Shown: positions 27,479 through 36,950, counted from the first letter of the stretch. The stretch is DNA of 64,000 bases from Pseudoalteromonas rubra (GCF_005887095.1 NZ_PNCI01000044.1:23607-87606), one strand, 5' to 3'. The notes: a model not told the origin generated them from the sequence alone. Numbers and translations: made by a program.

Positions 27479-27589
27479 AATCGCCACAAAGATAAGTAGC
27501 GCATTGCTATGCAACTGCACAAGCGGGTATATAGCAATGCGAAAGCAGACACACAACACACTCACCACTTTGGGAAAAGAGGAATCAAG

Positions 27590-28882
27590 ATGTCAAAAAT
27601 CGTAAAAGTGATTGGCCGTGAAGTTATGGACTCACGTGGTAACCCTACCGTTGAAGCCGATGTTCATTTAGAGTCGGGCGCATGGGGCCGCGCATGTGCA
27701 CCATCAGGTGCATCAACAGGAACTCGCGAAGCACTTGAATTACGTGACGGTGATAAAGCTCGTTACCTGGGTAAAGGTGTACTGACCGCGGTAAACTATG
27801 TTAACAACGAAATCGCAGCAGCCCTGAACGGACACAATGCCCTGGAACAACGCGCAATTGACCAGCTTATGCTGGACTTAGACGGCACTGAAAACAAAGA
27901 AAAGCTGGGTGCAAACGCGATTCTGGCTGTGTCTTTAGCAACGGCTAAAGCGGCGGCACAAGAAAAAGGCGTGGCGCTGTACGAGCATATTGCAGACATC
28001 AACGGCACAGCAGGCCAGTACTCTATGCCAGTACCTATGATGAATATCCTGAACGGCGGCGAGCACGCTGACAACAACGTTGATATCCAGGAGTTCATGG
28101 TTCAGCCTGTGGGAGCAAAAAGCTTCCGTGAAGCACTGCGCATGGGTGCGGAAATCTTCCACAGCCTGAAGAAAGTATTGAAATCACGTGGTCTGAATAC
28201 TGCGGTAGGTGATGAAGGTGGTTTTGCACCAGACCTTAAATCAAACGAAGAAGCACTGGAAGTGATCGTTGAAGCGGTTGCAGCTGCGGGCTATGAAATG
28301 AACAAAGACGTGACACTGGCACTGGACTGTGCGGCTTCTGAGTTCTACAAAGATGGTAAATACGACCTGCAAGGCGAAGGTAAAGCGTTTGACTCAGAAG
28401 GTTTCGCTGGCTTCCTGGCAGACTTAGCGGCACGTTACCCAATCGTGTCTATCGAAGACGGTCTGGACGAAAGCGACTGGACAGGCTGGAAGATCCTGAC
28501 TGATAAGATCGGTGACAAAGTACAGCTGGTAGGTGATGACCTGTTTGTAACCAACACTAAGATCCTTAAGCGTGGTATCGATGAGCAGATCGGTAACTCT
28601 ATCCTGATCAAGTTTAACCAGATTGGTTCACTGTCTGAAACACTGGACGCAATCAAGATGGCACAGGACGCAGGCTTCACTGCGGTTATCTCTCACCGCT
28701 CAGGCGAAACAGAAGACGCAACCATCGCTGATTTAGCTGTGGGTACTGCTGCTGGCCAAATTAAGACTGGCTCACTGTGCCGCTCTGACCGTGTTGCTAA
28801 ATACAACCAGTTGCTACGTATCGAAGAAGCGCTGGGCGACAAGGCTGTCTACAAAGGTCGCAGCGAGATCAAAGGTCAGTAA
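27590..28882 (+). CDS. eno: Enolase
   Basis: Glycolytic enzyme that converts 2-phosphoglycerate to phosphoenolpyruvate; also a degradosome member in E. coli. 430 residues with the signature LIKFNQIGSLSET and SHRSGETED. The ATG at 27590 has AGAGGA upstream and matches the conserved N-terminus MSKIVKVIGREVMD. An 81-base in-frame extension upstream is not part of the family. It is flanked by terminators on both sides. Confidence 0.97.
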   Translation: MSKIVKVIGREVMDSRGNPTVEADVHLESGAWGRACAPSGASTGTREALELRDGDKARYLGKGVLTAVNYVNNEIAAALNGHNALEQRAIDQLMLDLDGTENKEKLGANAILAVSLATAKAAAQEKGVALYEHIADINGTAGQYSMPVPMMNILNGGEHADNNVDIQEFMVQPVGAKSFREALRMGAEIFHSLKKVLKSRGLNTAVGDEGGFAPDLKSNEEALEVIVEAVAAAGYEMNKDVTLALDCAASEFYKDGKYDLQGEGKAFDSEGFAGFLADLAARYPIVSIEDGLDESDWTGWKILTDKIGDKVQLVGDDLFVTNTKILKRGIDEQIGNSILIKFNQIGSLSETLDAIKMAQDAGFTAVISHRSGETEDATIADLAVGTAAGQIKTGSLCRSDRVAKYNQLLRIEEALGDKAVYKGRSEIKGQ

Positions 28883-28899
28883 TTCATATTAACTGACTG

Positions 28900-28928
28900 A
28901 AAAGCCGCGTAATTTACGCGGCTTTTTT
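28900..28928 (+). terminator. Terminator after eno
   Basis: Nine-base stem GCCGCGTAA / TTACGCGGC followed by six T; A run before it. Confidence 0.92.
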
Positions 28929-28994
28929 GTGTGCGACACGCAATATGTTTCTGTATTATACCCGCCTCGTTAAAAATGACTGAAGGACGTCATC

Positions 28995-29345
28995 GTGACA
29001 TTTAAAAAACTTATTGCTTCTTTCTCGCTAATTGCTGCAAGCGTGAGCACTCCTGTATTTGCAAATTACTCATGTAAAGGAAAAGTCAGCTCAGTATCGC
29101 TGAGAGAAAATAGTCGATTGTATGCTTCCATAGACGGTGTTGTAAGTAATGGCGGGATCTGCTTTCTAAATGATTCTGAAAAAGGCAAGTTCTGTCATGC
29201 GGTTTACAGTAGCTTGTTAGTTGCGCTAAGTGCGCAAAAAGAGGTGGTAGTTTATTTCAGCAAGGGGACATCAGCAAATTGTAACAAAGGAAGCTGGGTG
29301 ACCTTTGAAGATCACGGGTTCTATCATTTCAGTTTGAAAAGGTAG
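28995..29345 (+). CDS. Small secreted cysteine-containing protein, unknown function
   Basis: 116 residues from a GTG start with GAAGGA upstream. A clear Sec signal peptide (about 1-23, ending PVFA-N) leads into a mature region of about 93 residues with four cysteines (YSCKG, GICFL, KFCHA, SANCNKG), so two disulfides are likely in the periplasm or outside. I do not recognise a family. It is a single gene between eno and the convergent mutH. A hairpin at 29351-29375 (GAGCCTGG / CCAGGCTC) covers its end and the mutH 3' end. Confidence 0.7.
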   Translation: MTFKKLIASFSLIAASVSTPVFANYSCKGKVSSVSLRENSRLYASIDGVVSNGGICFLNDSEKGKFCHAVYSSLLVALSAQKEVVVYFSKGTSANCNKGSWVTFEDHGFYHFSLKR

Positions 29346-29373
29346 TTGCTGAGCCTGGCGTTTTTAACCAGGC

Positions 29374-30060
29374 TCACCCCACAAACTGTTCAGCCAGGAT
29401 CCCCTGGGTAAACTGCATTTTCAGATAAAACCCGCGGGGCAGGGTTTTAATGAGTTTGCCTTGTGGGCCAATGGCATCGGTCAGGGCTTTACTGTTGGCG
29501 GCTTTCGGCCGGATTTGCATGACCTCGCCTAGCTTACCACTGATCTCATCTACACGGCCAAGTGCGATCAATTCGATCTGCTCTTCCCAGTCACGCTGTA
29601 ACTGGTATTCCTGGAGTTTATTGGGTTGCCAGAGAAATCCCGTGCCGATAGTTCTATTCACAGGGGGAATATCCCGCTCGGCCAAAATAGGTAGCCATAA
29701 GACATGATTCAGTTTTTTCTTAACGGTACTGTCCTGCCAGCGTAATCCAGTCAGGTTAGTCAGTGGTACCACAGACACATAAGTGGTTTCGAGTGGTTTT
29801 CCGTTATACCCAATGGGTAAAGTCTTTAGCTCGACACCAATAAACTCAAAGTCAGGCACGGGTTTCGAGCCTGCGCTGGCGCCAAGCACATATTCAATCA
29901 GCTGACCTGGCCAGCCTTTTTCGCGGTTTAAATCCTGAGGGGTCTTAAAATGAAACTGCGCGGCTACCTCTCCCAGAGTTTGTCCGGCAATGGCATCAAC
30001 ACGAGTCATGAGTTCAGCAATTGAGCGTGGGGGAGTGGGTTTTTGCACGGTCTGGCTCAC
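29374..30060 (-). CDS. mutH: DNA mismatch repair endonuclease MutH
   Basis: Nicks the unmethylated strand at hemimethylated GATC after MutS/MutL recognise a mismatch, which implies Dam methylation in this organism. 228 residues from a GTG start. The catalytic triad falls exactly at D70, E77 and K79 (DFEFIGVELK), as in E. coli, which supports the start. The motif QIRPKAANSKALTDAIG is also conserved. It is divergent from rppH, with a DnaA-box-rich gap between them. Confidence 0.95.
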   Translation of the reverse strand: MSQTVQKPTPPRSIAELMTRVDAIAGQTLGEVAAQFHFKTPQDLNREKGWPGQLIEYVLGASAGSKPVPDFEFIGVELKTLPIGYNGKPLETTYVSVVPLTNLTGLRWQDSTVKKKLNHVLWLPILAERDIPPVNRTIGTGFLWQPNKLQEYQLQRDWEEQIELIALGRVDEISGKLGEVMQIRPKAANSKALTDAIGPQGKLIKTLPRGFYLKMQFTQGILAEQFVG

Positions 30061-30103
30061 TTTGTTGTGGTGTTGGTGTATGGTACCAAAATCAAATCAT
30101 CGA

Positions 30104-30389
30104 TGTGGATTAAAATATCTTTGTGCGTTTTTTGAACGCCTTCGTTGTGGGTTACTCTTTAGGCTGTGATATTCTGGCTTTATCTAATTAATGTCATGAT
30201 TTATATAAGTTTTTCAAATTTCAATCAATATGCTTTTGACGTAAAAACAGTCATGCTTTGGATAAATACAAGTATATAAACACAATTATCCACAGATTCT
30301 GTGGAGAAAATACTAAATTCACCATCATATTGTGGATTTGTTTGTAAAATCATCATGAATAATCAAACTTATGCACAAGTTGTGGGTAA
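30104..30389. promoter_or_regulatory. Cluster of DnaA-box-like sites between mutH and rppH (possible DARS2-type locus)
   Basis: Two perfect DnaA boxes (TTATNCACA) occur: TTATCCACA at 30286-30294 and TTATGCACA at 30369-30377. Near-matches in the opposite orientation are TGTGGATTA (30104), TGTGGAGAA (30300-30308), TGTGGATTT (30331) and TGTGGGTAA (30381-30389). The AT-rich 417-bp gap otherwise holds only the mutH and rppH start regions. In E. coli the DnaA-reactivating locus DARS2 lies beside mutH, so position and content agree. This is an inference; no function is shown by sequence alone. Confidence 0.55.
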
Positions 30390-30477
30390 GTTGCGTAAAA
30401 GCAGGAATTAAATTTGCCCAGTGCCCAGAGTTGTGGAACAATCAAATTCATATAAAAAAGTATACGAGGCACTTAAG

Positions 30478-30996
30478 GTGATTGATGCCGAAGGATTTCG
30501 TGCCAATGTAGGTATTGTTATTTGTAACAATCAGGGGCAGGTATTTTGGGCGCGCCGCTATGGCCAGCATTCATGGCAGTTTCCACAAGGTGGTGTGGAT
30601 GAAGGAGAAACGCCAGAACAAACCATGTACCGAGAACTGCATGAAGAAGTTGGATTGCGGCCGGAAGATGTAGAAATCGTTGCAAGCTCAAAACATTGGT
30701 TACGCTACAAACTGCCAAAGCGGCTGATCCGCAAAGATTCGAGCCCTGTCTGTATTGGCCAAAAGCAAAAGTGGTTTCTACTGAAACTCAAGTGCAAAGA
30801 TGAAGATGTAGACTTGATGCGTACTCATCATCCTGAATTTGATGACTGGCGCTGGGTCAGCTACTGGTATCCTGTACGTCAGGTGGTCTCGTTCAAGCGC
30901 GATGTGTATCGCCGGGTAATGAAAGAGTTTGCGCCGTTTGCTATGCCGTTTAACCGCAAAGAGCATTCGCATAAAGATCACTGGCGACGTCGTTAA
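30478..30996 (+). CDS. rppH: RNA pyrophosphohydrolase RppH
   Basis: Nudix hydrolase that removes pyrophosphate from the 5' end of mRNA and so triggers RNase E decay. The Nudix box runs from GGVDEGETPEQTMYREL into HEEVGL. I place the start at the GTG at 30478 (GAGG upstream), giving 172 residues beginning (V)IDAEGFRANVGIV, which matches the E. coli N-terminus MIDDDGYRPNVGIV. An in-frame GTG 57 bases earlier adds residues absent from the family. ptsP follows after about 100 bases, as in enterics. Confidence 0.94.
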   Translation: MIDAEGFRANVGIVICNNQGQVFWARRYGQHSWQFPQGGVDEGETPEQTMYRELHEEVGLRPEDVEIVASSKHWLRYKLPKRLIRKDSSPVCIGQKQKWFLLKLKCKDEDVDLMRTHHPEFDDWRWVSYWYPVRQVVSFKRDVYRRVMKEFAPFAMPFNRKEHSHKDHWRRR

Positions 30997-31098
30997 GTAA
31001 CAAGTGAAAAGTACGTACCTGGGCAGTATAAAGGGTCGAAAAGACAGAAAGAGTAAATGAGCAGTACAGAGCGATTTCTACCAATTTAGGAGTCAGGT

Positions 31099-33378
31099 GT
31101 GTTAGCAACATTACGGACTATCGCAGAGGTGGTCTCACAGCAGGATAATCTCGAAACGGCTTTATCTCGCTTTGTGATGATGGTAAAGGACGCAATGCAC
31201 ACCGAGTGTTGTTCCGTTTATTTTGCCGATTATAGCCAGGACAACTTTGTACTGATGGCCAGCGATGGCCTCAACCCGGATGCCGTCGGGCACTTTCGGG
31301 TTGGCTTTACAGAGGGGCTTGTTGGGTTGGTCGCTCAGCGAGAAGAGCCCATCAATATTGCCCATGCACAAAGTCATCCCAGGTTTAAACTGCATGCCGA
31401 AGTGCATGAGGAAGGCTACAACGCCTTTTTGTCAGTGCCGGTTGTGCACCAACGCAAAGTACTGGGTGTGATTGTTGTTCAGCAACGTGAAGAGCGGGTC
31501 TTTAGTCACGATGAAGAGTCTTTTTTAATTACACTGTCCGCTCAGTTGGCTTCTCAGCTTGCACAGGTCGAGTTACAGTCGGTGCTTAAGCAGGATGCAT
31601 CCAGCCACAAAACATCGGTACTCAAAGGCGTGGCTAGTGCGCCAGGTATTGCACTGGGTGAAGCCTTTGTGGTGATCCCCAAGCTAGATTTTGCCAGTAT
31701 TGAATCTCAGCAATGTGAACAAGTCCATCAGCAACGGCAATTATTTCAGCAGGCGGTGGCCGCCACTCGACAAGAATTTCATGTCCTAAAAAACACCCTT
31801 AGTGATTCATTGCCCAAAGAAGCCCTGGCTGTCTTTGAGGTGTATCAGCAACTATTGGATGCACGAAGCCTGGGGCAGCGCGTAGAGCAACAGCTGGAGC
31901 AAGGCTGGAATGCAAAATCGGCGTTAAAGCATGTGATTATTGAGCTGGTGACACAATTTGAAGCTATGTCCGATCCATATATTCGGGAGCGGGCGGTGGA
32001 TGTCAGAGATCTGGGGCTCAGGGTTTTGCATCATTTGGTCAGCACAGAAAGCATGGTAAAAAGCTACCCTGACAATACCATTTTAATTGCCAATGAGCTG
32101 ACACCGGCGATGCTGGCCGAAGTACCCAAAGACAAGCTCAAAGGGGTGATCAGCGTCCATGGCTCGGCGAATTCACATGCCTCGATTCTGACTCGGGCAA
32201 TGGGCATTCCGGCTATCTGGGGGATTGAAGACATTCCCTTGCTGCAATTCGATGGCAAAGACATGATCCTCGATGCCTATGCCGGGCGTGTCTATATTTC
32301 GCCTTCTGATGTGCTGCGCAATGAATACTCAGCACTGAAACTCAAAGAGGGCCAGCTGCACGATAAATTTGAAGCCGAGCATCATTTGTCTTCAGTTACC
32401 GCGGATGGTGAGCGGATAAGCCTGTTGCTGAATGCGGGCCTGGATCTGTCTACCGAGCACCTCAGTGCCAAATACTGTGATGGTGTCGGTTTGTACCGAA
32501 CTGAAGCCTGGTTTATGCAGCGAGGGCAATTTCCTTCACAGGCGGAGCAGGAGAGTTGGTATCGGGACGTACTGGCCCGCTATCACCCTGAACCTGTGAT
32601 TATGCGTACGCTGGATATTGGTGGTGATAAAGTACTGGACTACTTTAATATCAGTGAAGACAACCCGTTTTTGGGCTGGCGAGGGATCAGAGTCACTCTG
32701 GACCATCCAGAGTTGTTTTTAGATCAGCTTAAAGCCATGCTCAAAGCCAATGCGGGGTTAGGTAACCTGAGAATTATGTTGCCCATGGTCAGTCACACTG
32801 AAGAGGTCGATGAAGCGCTGGCGCTGCTGGAGCAGGCATACTTTGAGCTGCAAGAAGAGTGGGCCGATCAGTTTTATACTATAGATAAGCCCGACATCGG
32901 TGTGATGTTGGAAGTGCCATCGAGTATCTTTTTACTGCCGGAGTGGGCCGAAAAGGTCGACTTTTGCTCGGTGGGTAGCAACGACCTGACCCAATATCTG
33001 TTGGCTGTAGACCGCGCCAATGCGCAGGTAGCGGAACTGTTTGAGCCCTATCATCCGAGTGTCTTGCGCGTGCTAAAAAAAATAGCCGATGACTGTCAGC
33101 AGTTGGAGCTGCCCTTTAGTCTATGCGGGGAGCTTGGGGGAGAGCCGGAAGGCGCTATTTTACTTGTTGCGATGGGATTTCGCCGCCTCAGTATGAACAT
33201 TTCATCTCTAAACAAAATAAAATGGACCTTACGCCGCCTGGCCGTCAAAGATATGGAAGCCTTATTGAATCAATGCCTCATGGCATCCAGTGCCAAGCAG
33301 GTTCATCGCCTGTTGCGTGAGTTTCTGATAGCGCATGGGCTGAGCGAGCTACTTTATACCAAAAGCGATACAGCCTGA
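31099..33378 (+). CDS. ptsP: Phosphoenolpyruvate-protein phosphotransferase PtsP (EI-Ntr)
   Basis: First enzyme of the nitrogen-related phosphotransferase system; passes phosphate from PEP to NPr. 759 residues. The N-terminal GAF domain (about 1-150) is the sensor that separates it from sugar EI. The phospho-histidine domain has H360 (SANSHASILTRAMG). The PEP-binding TIM barrel has DIGGDKVLDYF and the active-site Cys in CGELGG. The start is GTG with AGGAG six bases upstream. Confidence 0.95.
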   Translation: MLATLRTIAEVVSQQDNLETALSRFVMMVKDAMHTECCSVYFADYSQDNFVLMASDGLNPDAVGHFRVGFTEGLVGLVAQREEPINIAHAQSHPRFKLHAEVHEEGYNAFLSVPVVHQRKVLGVIVVQQREERVFSHDEESFLITLSAQLASQLAQVELQSVLKQDASSHKTSVLKGVASAPGIALGEAFVVIPKLDFASIESQQCEQVHQQRQLFQQAVAATRQEFHVLKNTLSDSLPKEALAVFEVYQQLLDARSLGQRVEQQLEQGWNAKSALKHVIIELVTQFEAMSDPYIRERAVDVRDLGLRVLHHLVSTESMVKSYPDNTILIANELTPAMLAEVPKDKLKGVISVHGSANSHASILTRAMGIPAIWGIEDIPLLQFDGKDMILDAYAGRVYISPSDVLRNEYSALKLKEGQLHDKFEAEHHLSSVTADGERISLLLNAGLDLSTEHLSAKYCDGVGLYRTEAWFMQRGQFPSQAEQESWYRDVLARYHPEPVIMRTLDIGGDKVLDYFNISEDNPFLGWRGIRVTLDHPELFLDQLKAMLKANAGLGNLRIMLPMVSHTEEVDEALALLEQAYFELQEEWADQFYTIDKPDIGVMLEVPSSIFLLPEWAEKVDFCSVGSNDLTQYLLAVDRANAQVAELFEPYHPSVLRVLKKIADDCQQLELPFSLCGELGGEPEGAILLVAMGFRRLSMNISSLNKIKWTLRRLAVKDMEALLNQCLMASSAKQVHRLLREFLIAHGLSELLYTKSDTA

Positions 33379-33444
33379 ACAGCGACTGGAGGCGCGTGCG
33401 CAGATACGCTACTATAACGCGCCCATAATAATAAGAGTGTCTAT

Positions 33445-34257
33445 ATGACAATCAGTGTGTTACTCATTCTATGCTGTGCCTTACTTGGCTGTGTTGTTGG
33501 CTTTCTGGCTGGGCTACTCGGTATTGGCGGAGGGCTGATCATTGTACCTGTATTGTCGGCTATTCTGTTGTACTTCAACGTGCTGGAAAGTGACTATGTG
33601 ATTGTTGTCGCGATTGCGACTTCGCTGGCTTCAATTTTGTTTACCTCAACCTCTTCTGCACTGGCACATCATCGTAATCACAATGTGCCCTGGGACATCG
33701 CCCCCTGGGTGATGGCAGGCGTCGCGGTGGGGGCTTTGATCAGTGGCTTTATGGTCGCCCTTATTCCGGTACATTGGGTAAAATGGACGTTTGTCATTTC
33801 TGTGTTGTTAATCGCCGCTAAAATGGTATTCAGTTCACAATCACATGCGCCAGAAAAGCTGCGCAGTTTGCCGTCCGGCCCTGTTTTGGCAAGCATCACG
33901 ACCTTAATGGGGGCATTGTCTGCCATGATTGGCATCGGCGGGGGCGTGTTAATTGTGCCGCTGCTCAGTTATTTTTCTGTCGATATGCGCAAGGCAATTG
34001 GTTGTGCCGCAGTCAGTGGTATCGTGATTGCGCTGTTTGGCTCCGTAGGTTATGTGGTCTCGGGTGGTCAGACATTGAAATTGACCGACGGATTTGCCGG
34101 TTTTGTGTATTTGCCGGCGTTATTTGGTATTGTGCTAACTTCTTGGTTTGTCGCTCCTGTCGGAGCCAAAGCAACGCACTATCTGCCAGTGCCAGTGATT
34201 AAGAAAGTGTTCGCATTGCTGCTCGTGGTGATTGCGGGAAAAATGTTATTTTATTGA
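33445..34257 (+). CDS. TauE/SafE family membrane permease
   Basis: 270 residues with about eight predicted transmembrane helices and the duplicated glycine-rich motif of the family (LLGIGGGLIIVP near the N-terminus, MIGIGGGVLIVPLLS in the middle). Family members export sulfite, sulfoacetate or similar anions, but the substrate here cannot be told from sequence. It sits between ptsP and lgt, nine bases before lgt, a placement I recall from other marine gammaproteobacteria. Confidence 0.85.
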   Translation: MTISVLLILCCALLGCVVGFLAGLLGIGGGLIIVPVLSAILLYFNVLESDYVIVVAIATSLASILFTSTSSALAHHRNHNVPWDIAPWVMAGVAVGALISGFMVALIPVHWVKWTFVISVLLIAAKMVFSSQSHAPEKLRSLPSGPVLASITTLMGALSAMIGIGGGVLIVPLLSYFSVDMRKAIGCAAVSGIVIALFGSVGYVVSGGQTLKLTDGFAGFVYLPALFGIVLTSWFVAPVGAKATHYLPVPVIKKVFALLLVVIAGKMLFY

Positions 34258-34266
34258 GGGAAAGCG

Positions 34267-35061
34267 ATGGCTTTGCAGTTTCCAGAAATCGATCCAATCA
34301 TATTCTCGATTGGACCCCTAAGTGTGCGCTGGTATGGCGTAATGTATTTAATCGGTTTTGCGTTTGCGATGTGGTGGGCAAACAAAGAGGCTGATAAGCC
34401 TAATTCTGGCTGGACCAAAGATGAGGTCAGTGATCTGCTGTTTTACGGCATGCTCGGCGTAATATTGGGTGGCCGAATTGGCTATGTGTTGTTTTATCAG
34501 TTCAGTCACTTCCTTGAAAACCCAATGTATTTATTGCGTATCGACCAGGGCGGCATGTCATTCCATGGCGGCGCACTGGGCGTGATAGCCGGTATTTTTA
34601 TCTTTGCCTGGCGGTTTAAGAAATCACCACTGGCTGTGGGCGACTTTGTCGTACCTATGGTGCCGGTTGGTTTACTTGCAGGACGTATTGGTAACTTTAT
34701 CAATGGTGAGTTATGGGGCCGAGCTACGGATGTTCCGTGGGCGGTTGTGTTCCCGACAGGCGGCCCGGTTGCCCGTCACCCATCGCAACTTTACGAAGCA
34801 TTTCTGGAAGGGTTAGTGCTGTTTATCATACTGATTTGGTACAGGAAACAGGCACGCCCGGCGGGCAGTGTTGCCGGTCTGTTTTTACTCGGTTACGGTA
34901 CTTTCCGTTTCATTGTTGAATACTTCCGTGAACCGGACGCACATATCGGCTTGTACGCCGGCATGATTTCTCAGGGACAGATTTTGTCCTTACCTATGGT
35001 GATCGGTGGCCTGGGCTTGATGATCTGGAGCCACAAGCGTACTGCAACAGCACGCGCTTAA
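34267..35061 (+). CDS. lgt: Prolipoprotein diacylglyceryl transferase
   Basis: Inner-membrane enzyme that attaches diacylglycerol to the lipobox cysteine of prolipoproteins, the first step of lipoprotein maturation. 264 residues with about seven transmembrane segments. The Lgt signature GRIGNFINGELWGR and the HGG segment (SFHGGALG) are present. It matters for this window because at least eight predicted lipoproteins are encoded here. Confidence 0.95.
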   Translation: MALQFPEIDPIIFSIGPLSVRWYGVMYLIGFAFAMWWANKEADKPNSGWTKDEVSDLLFYGMLGVILGGRIGYVLFYQFSHFLENPMYLLRIDQGGMSFHGGALGVIAGIFIFAWRFKKSPLAVGDFVVPMVPVGLLAGRIGNFINGELWGRATDVPWAVVFPTGGPVARHPSQLYEAFLEGLVLFIILIWYRKQARPAGSVAGLFLLGYGTFRFIVEYFREPDAHIGLYAGMISQGQILSLPMVIGGLGLMIWSHKRTATARA

Positions 35062-35068
35062 ACCATGT

Positions 35069-35096
35069 CGGGACCCTAATCTTGGGGTCCCGTTTT
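35069..35096 (+). terminator. Terminator after lgt
   Basis: Eight-base perfect stem CGGGACCC / GGGTCCCG with an eight-base loop and four T. It separates lgt from thyA. Confidence 0.8.
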
Positions 35097-35125
35097 ACCT
35101 GCCAATAAATCCTACCGTGAATTAG

Positions 35126-35153
35126 TTACCCGGGCCTGCGAACGTAGTATACT
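35126..35153 (+). promoter_or_regulatory. Candidate sigma-70 promoter of thyA
   Basis: TTACCC, 16-base spacer, TATACT, ending 60 bases before the thyA ATG. The -10 is good and the -35 moderate. It follows the lgt terminator. Confidence 0.45.
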
Positions 35154-35213
35154 TTCGTGCTATACAAAGCCCTTGAGCAGGGTCAATAGTGAGATCATTG
35201 TGAGGAGTAAAGC

Positions 35214-36047
35214 ATGAAAGTGTATTTGGAGTTATTGCGAGATGTATTAGAAAACGGCACCCAGAAAGGGGACCGCACTGGTACAGGGACGCGCTCCGTG
35301 TTTGGCCGTCAGATCCGCCATAACCTCAAAGATGGCTTTCCTTTGCTGACCACCAAAAAGCTACACTTTAAGAGTATTGCCAATGAGTTGATCTGGTTTC
35401 TTAAAGGCGATACCAATAAAACCTGGCTTAATGAAAACGGCGTTAAAATCTGGGATGAGTGGGCGCTGGAAGATGGTGAGTTGGGTCCAATATACGGCAA
35501 ACAGTGGACGGCCTGGCCGACCAAAGACGGTGGTGAGATTAACCAGATCGACTATGTTGTTGATACGTTAAAAAACAACCCCAATAGCCGTCGTATTCTG
35601 TTCCACGGCTGGAACGTTGAGTATCTGCCGGACGAGTCGATGAGCCCGCAAGAGAATGTTGAAGCGGGTCGTATGGCCTTACCGCCTTGTCACCTGCTTT
35701 ATCAGTTTTACGTGGCAGATGGCAAATTATCCGGGCAGCTGTATATTCGTAGCTCAGATATTTTCCTGGGGCTGCCGTATAACATCGCCAGTTTGTCTTT
35801 GCTGGTGCATATGTTGGCGCAACAATGCGACCTTGAACCTGGCGAAGTCATTGTCAGTTTTGGTGATTTACATGCCTATTCAAACCACATGGAACAGATT
35901 GAGCAGCAGTTACAACGTGAGCCTAAGGGCCTGCCCACCTTAAACATTTTGCGCAAGCCTGAGTCTATTTATGACTACAGGTTTGAGGACTTTGCGATTG
36001 AAGGCTACAACGCCGATCCCAATATCAAAGCCCCGGTTGCGATTTAA
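35214..36047 (+). CDS. thyA: Thymidylate synthase
   Basis: Makes dTMP from dUMP with methylene-tetrahydrofolate. 277 residues. The catalytic cysteine is C159 (ALPPCHLLYQFY), with further conserved stretches RSSDIFLGLPYNIAS and GDLHAYSNH. The start has GAGGAG upstream. It has its own promoter after the lgt terminator. A 6-bp GC-rich hairpin (36075-36092) without a T run follows and may be a weak terminator. Confidence 0.97.
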   Translation: MKVYLELLRDVLENGTQKGDRTGTGTRSVFGRQIRHNLKDGFPLLTTKKLHFKSIANELIWFLKGDTNKTWLNENGVKIWDEWALEDGELGPIYGKQWTAWPTKDGGEINQIDYVVDTLKNNPNSRRILFHGWNVEYLPDESMSPQENVEAGRMALPPCHLLYQFYVADGKLSGQLYIRSSDIFLGLPYNIASLSLLVHMLAQQCDLEPGEVIVSFGDLHAYSNHMEQIEQQLQREPKGLPTLNILRKPESIYDYRFEDFAIEGYNADPNIKAPVAI

Positions 36048-36116
36048 TCTTAAGCTATTTTCGTTATGTAGTAGGCGGCCAGTGAAGGCCGCTTGTAGTA
36101 GAAAGAGAATGACGTT

Positions 36117-36731
36117 ATGTCCACCCATTCCAAAATGACTCAGCTAATGCGTCATCGGCGTGTTGGTATGTTGGTCGCAGTACTGGCAGTAGCCGGGCTT
36201 TTGTCTGCGTGTAGCGCACAGCCATCCGTCGACGAAGAGGCAGAAGCGCTTGCCAGGGCAGAGTTGATCAAAACCTACAATGAGCACAAAGCAGGCATTG
36301 AGCGTGTTGCTGCGATGGAGCAGGACTTGTCTCAGTTACTGACCTTATTATCTTCTGCTCATGACATACAGCCGCTTGAAGAAAAAATCACTCAGCCAGA
36401 GAAAAACGTTGTGACTCATCAGGTGGCGCCAGCTTCTGCCAGCGAACTGTCCATTGCGCCAAGCGAAGGTTCCATTGTTGTACAGTTTGGTCGTCACCTT
36501 TTGAATGCTCGGGCTCAGGCACAAAATGAACGGATCAGAGCGTCTTTGTCTCTAATACAAAGTTACTATCCTGAGATGTTCAACACTGTATCATTATATT
36601 TACAAACGCCGGCGATAAATGGCACCCAGTTTTACCTTTCCCAGGCTTCCGGGTTCATGTCTGAGCAAGAAAGCGCGGTATTCTGTCAGCTCATCCAAGC
36701 CAGTGGTCAACCTTGTAAATTGGTTAACTAG
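36117..36731 (+). CDS. Lipoprotein with C-terminal SPOR-like domain
   Basis: 204 residues. A long positively charged n-region is followed by a hydrophobic segment and lipobox LLSAC (Cys near residue 32), so it is lipid-anchored in the envelope. The C-terminal 85 residues look SPOR-like: they begin IVVQFGRHLLNARAQAQNE and end in C-X9-C (FCQLIQASGQPCKL), the same ending seen in the usher-like protein and in the lipoprotein at 41.9 kb. SPOR domains bind denuded peptidoglycan. It precedes the pilin-like genes by 220 bases and probably belongs to the same cluster. The domain call rests on pattern and shared endings, not a search. Confidence 0.65.
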   Translation: MSTHSKMTQLMRHRRVGMLVAVLAVAGLLSACSAQPSVDEEAEALARAELIKTYNEHKAGIERVAAMEQDLSQLLTLLSSAHDIQPLEEKITQPEKNVVTHQVAPASASELSIAPSEGSIVVQFGRHLLNARAQAQNERIRASLSLIQSYYPEMFNTVSLYLQTPAINGTQFYLSQASGFMSEQESAVFCQLIQASGQPCKLVN

Positions 36732-36950
36732 CTAAAAAACATTGAAATAATATTAAAGATTTTGTATTTAGGTACGATATAAAAGAAGTCTGAGTAGTGT
36801 TTTTATTCAAATTGAGCACCTTTCTACCCAAGGGCACTCGAATGAATTGATAAAATCATTATAAAGTCTTAGTTGTACGTTCAGTGCAAAGCGCTGCGCG
36901 TGTGGTTTGGCCGGTTATGGAAGCGGCTATTAAATGAAAAGGATTAGCTG

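Noticed and set aside
27509..27589. N-terminal extension of enolase
   Set aside because: Enolases begin at MSKIVKV; the true ATG has a good ribosome site, and the extension looks like leader sequence.
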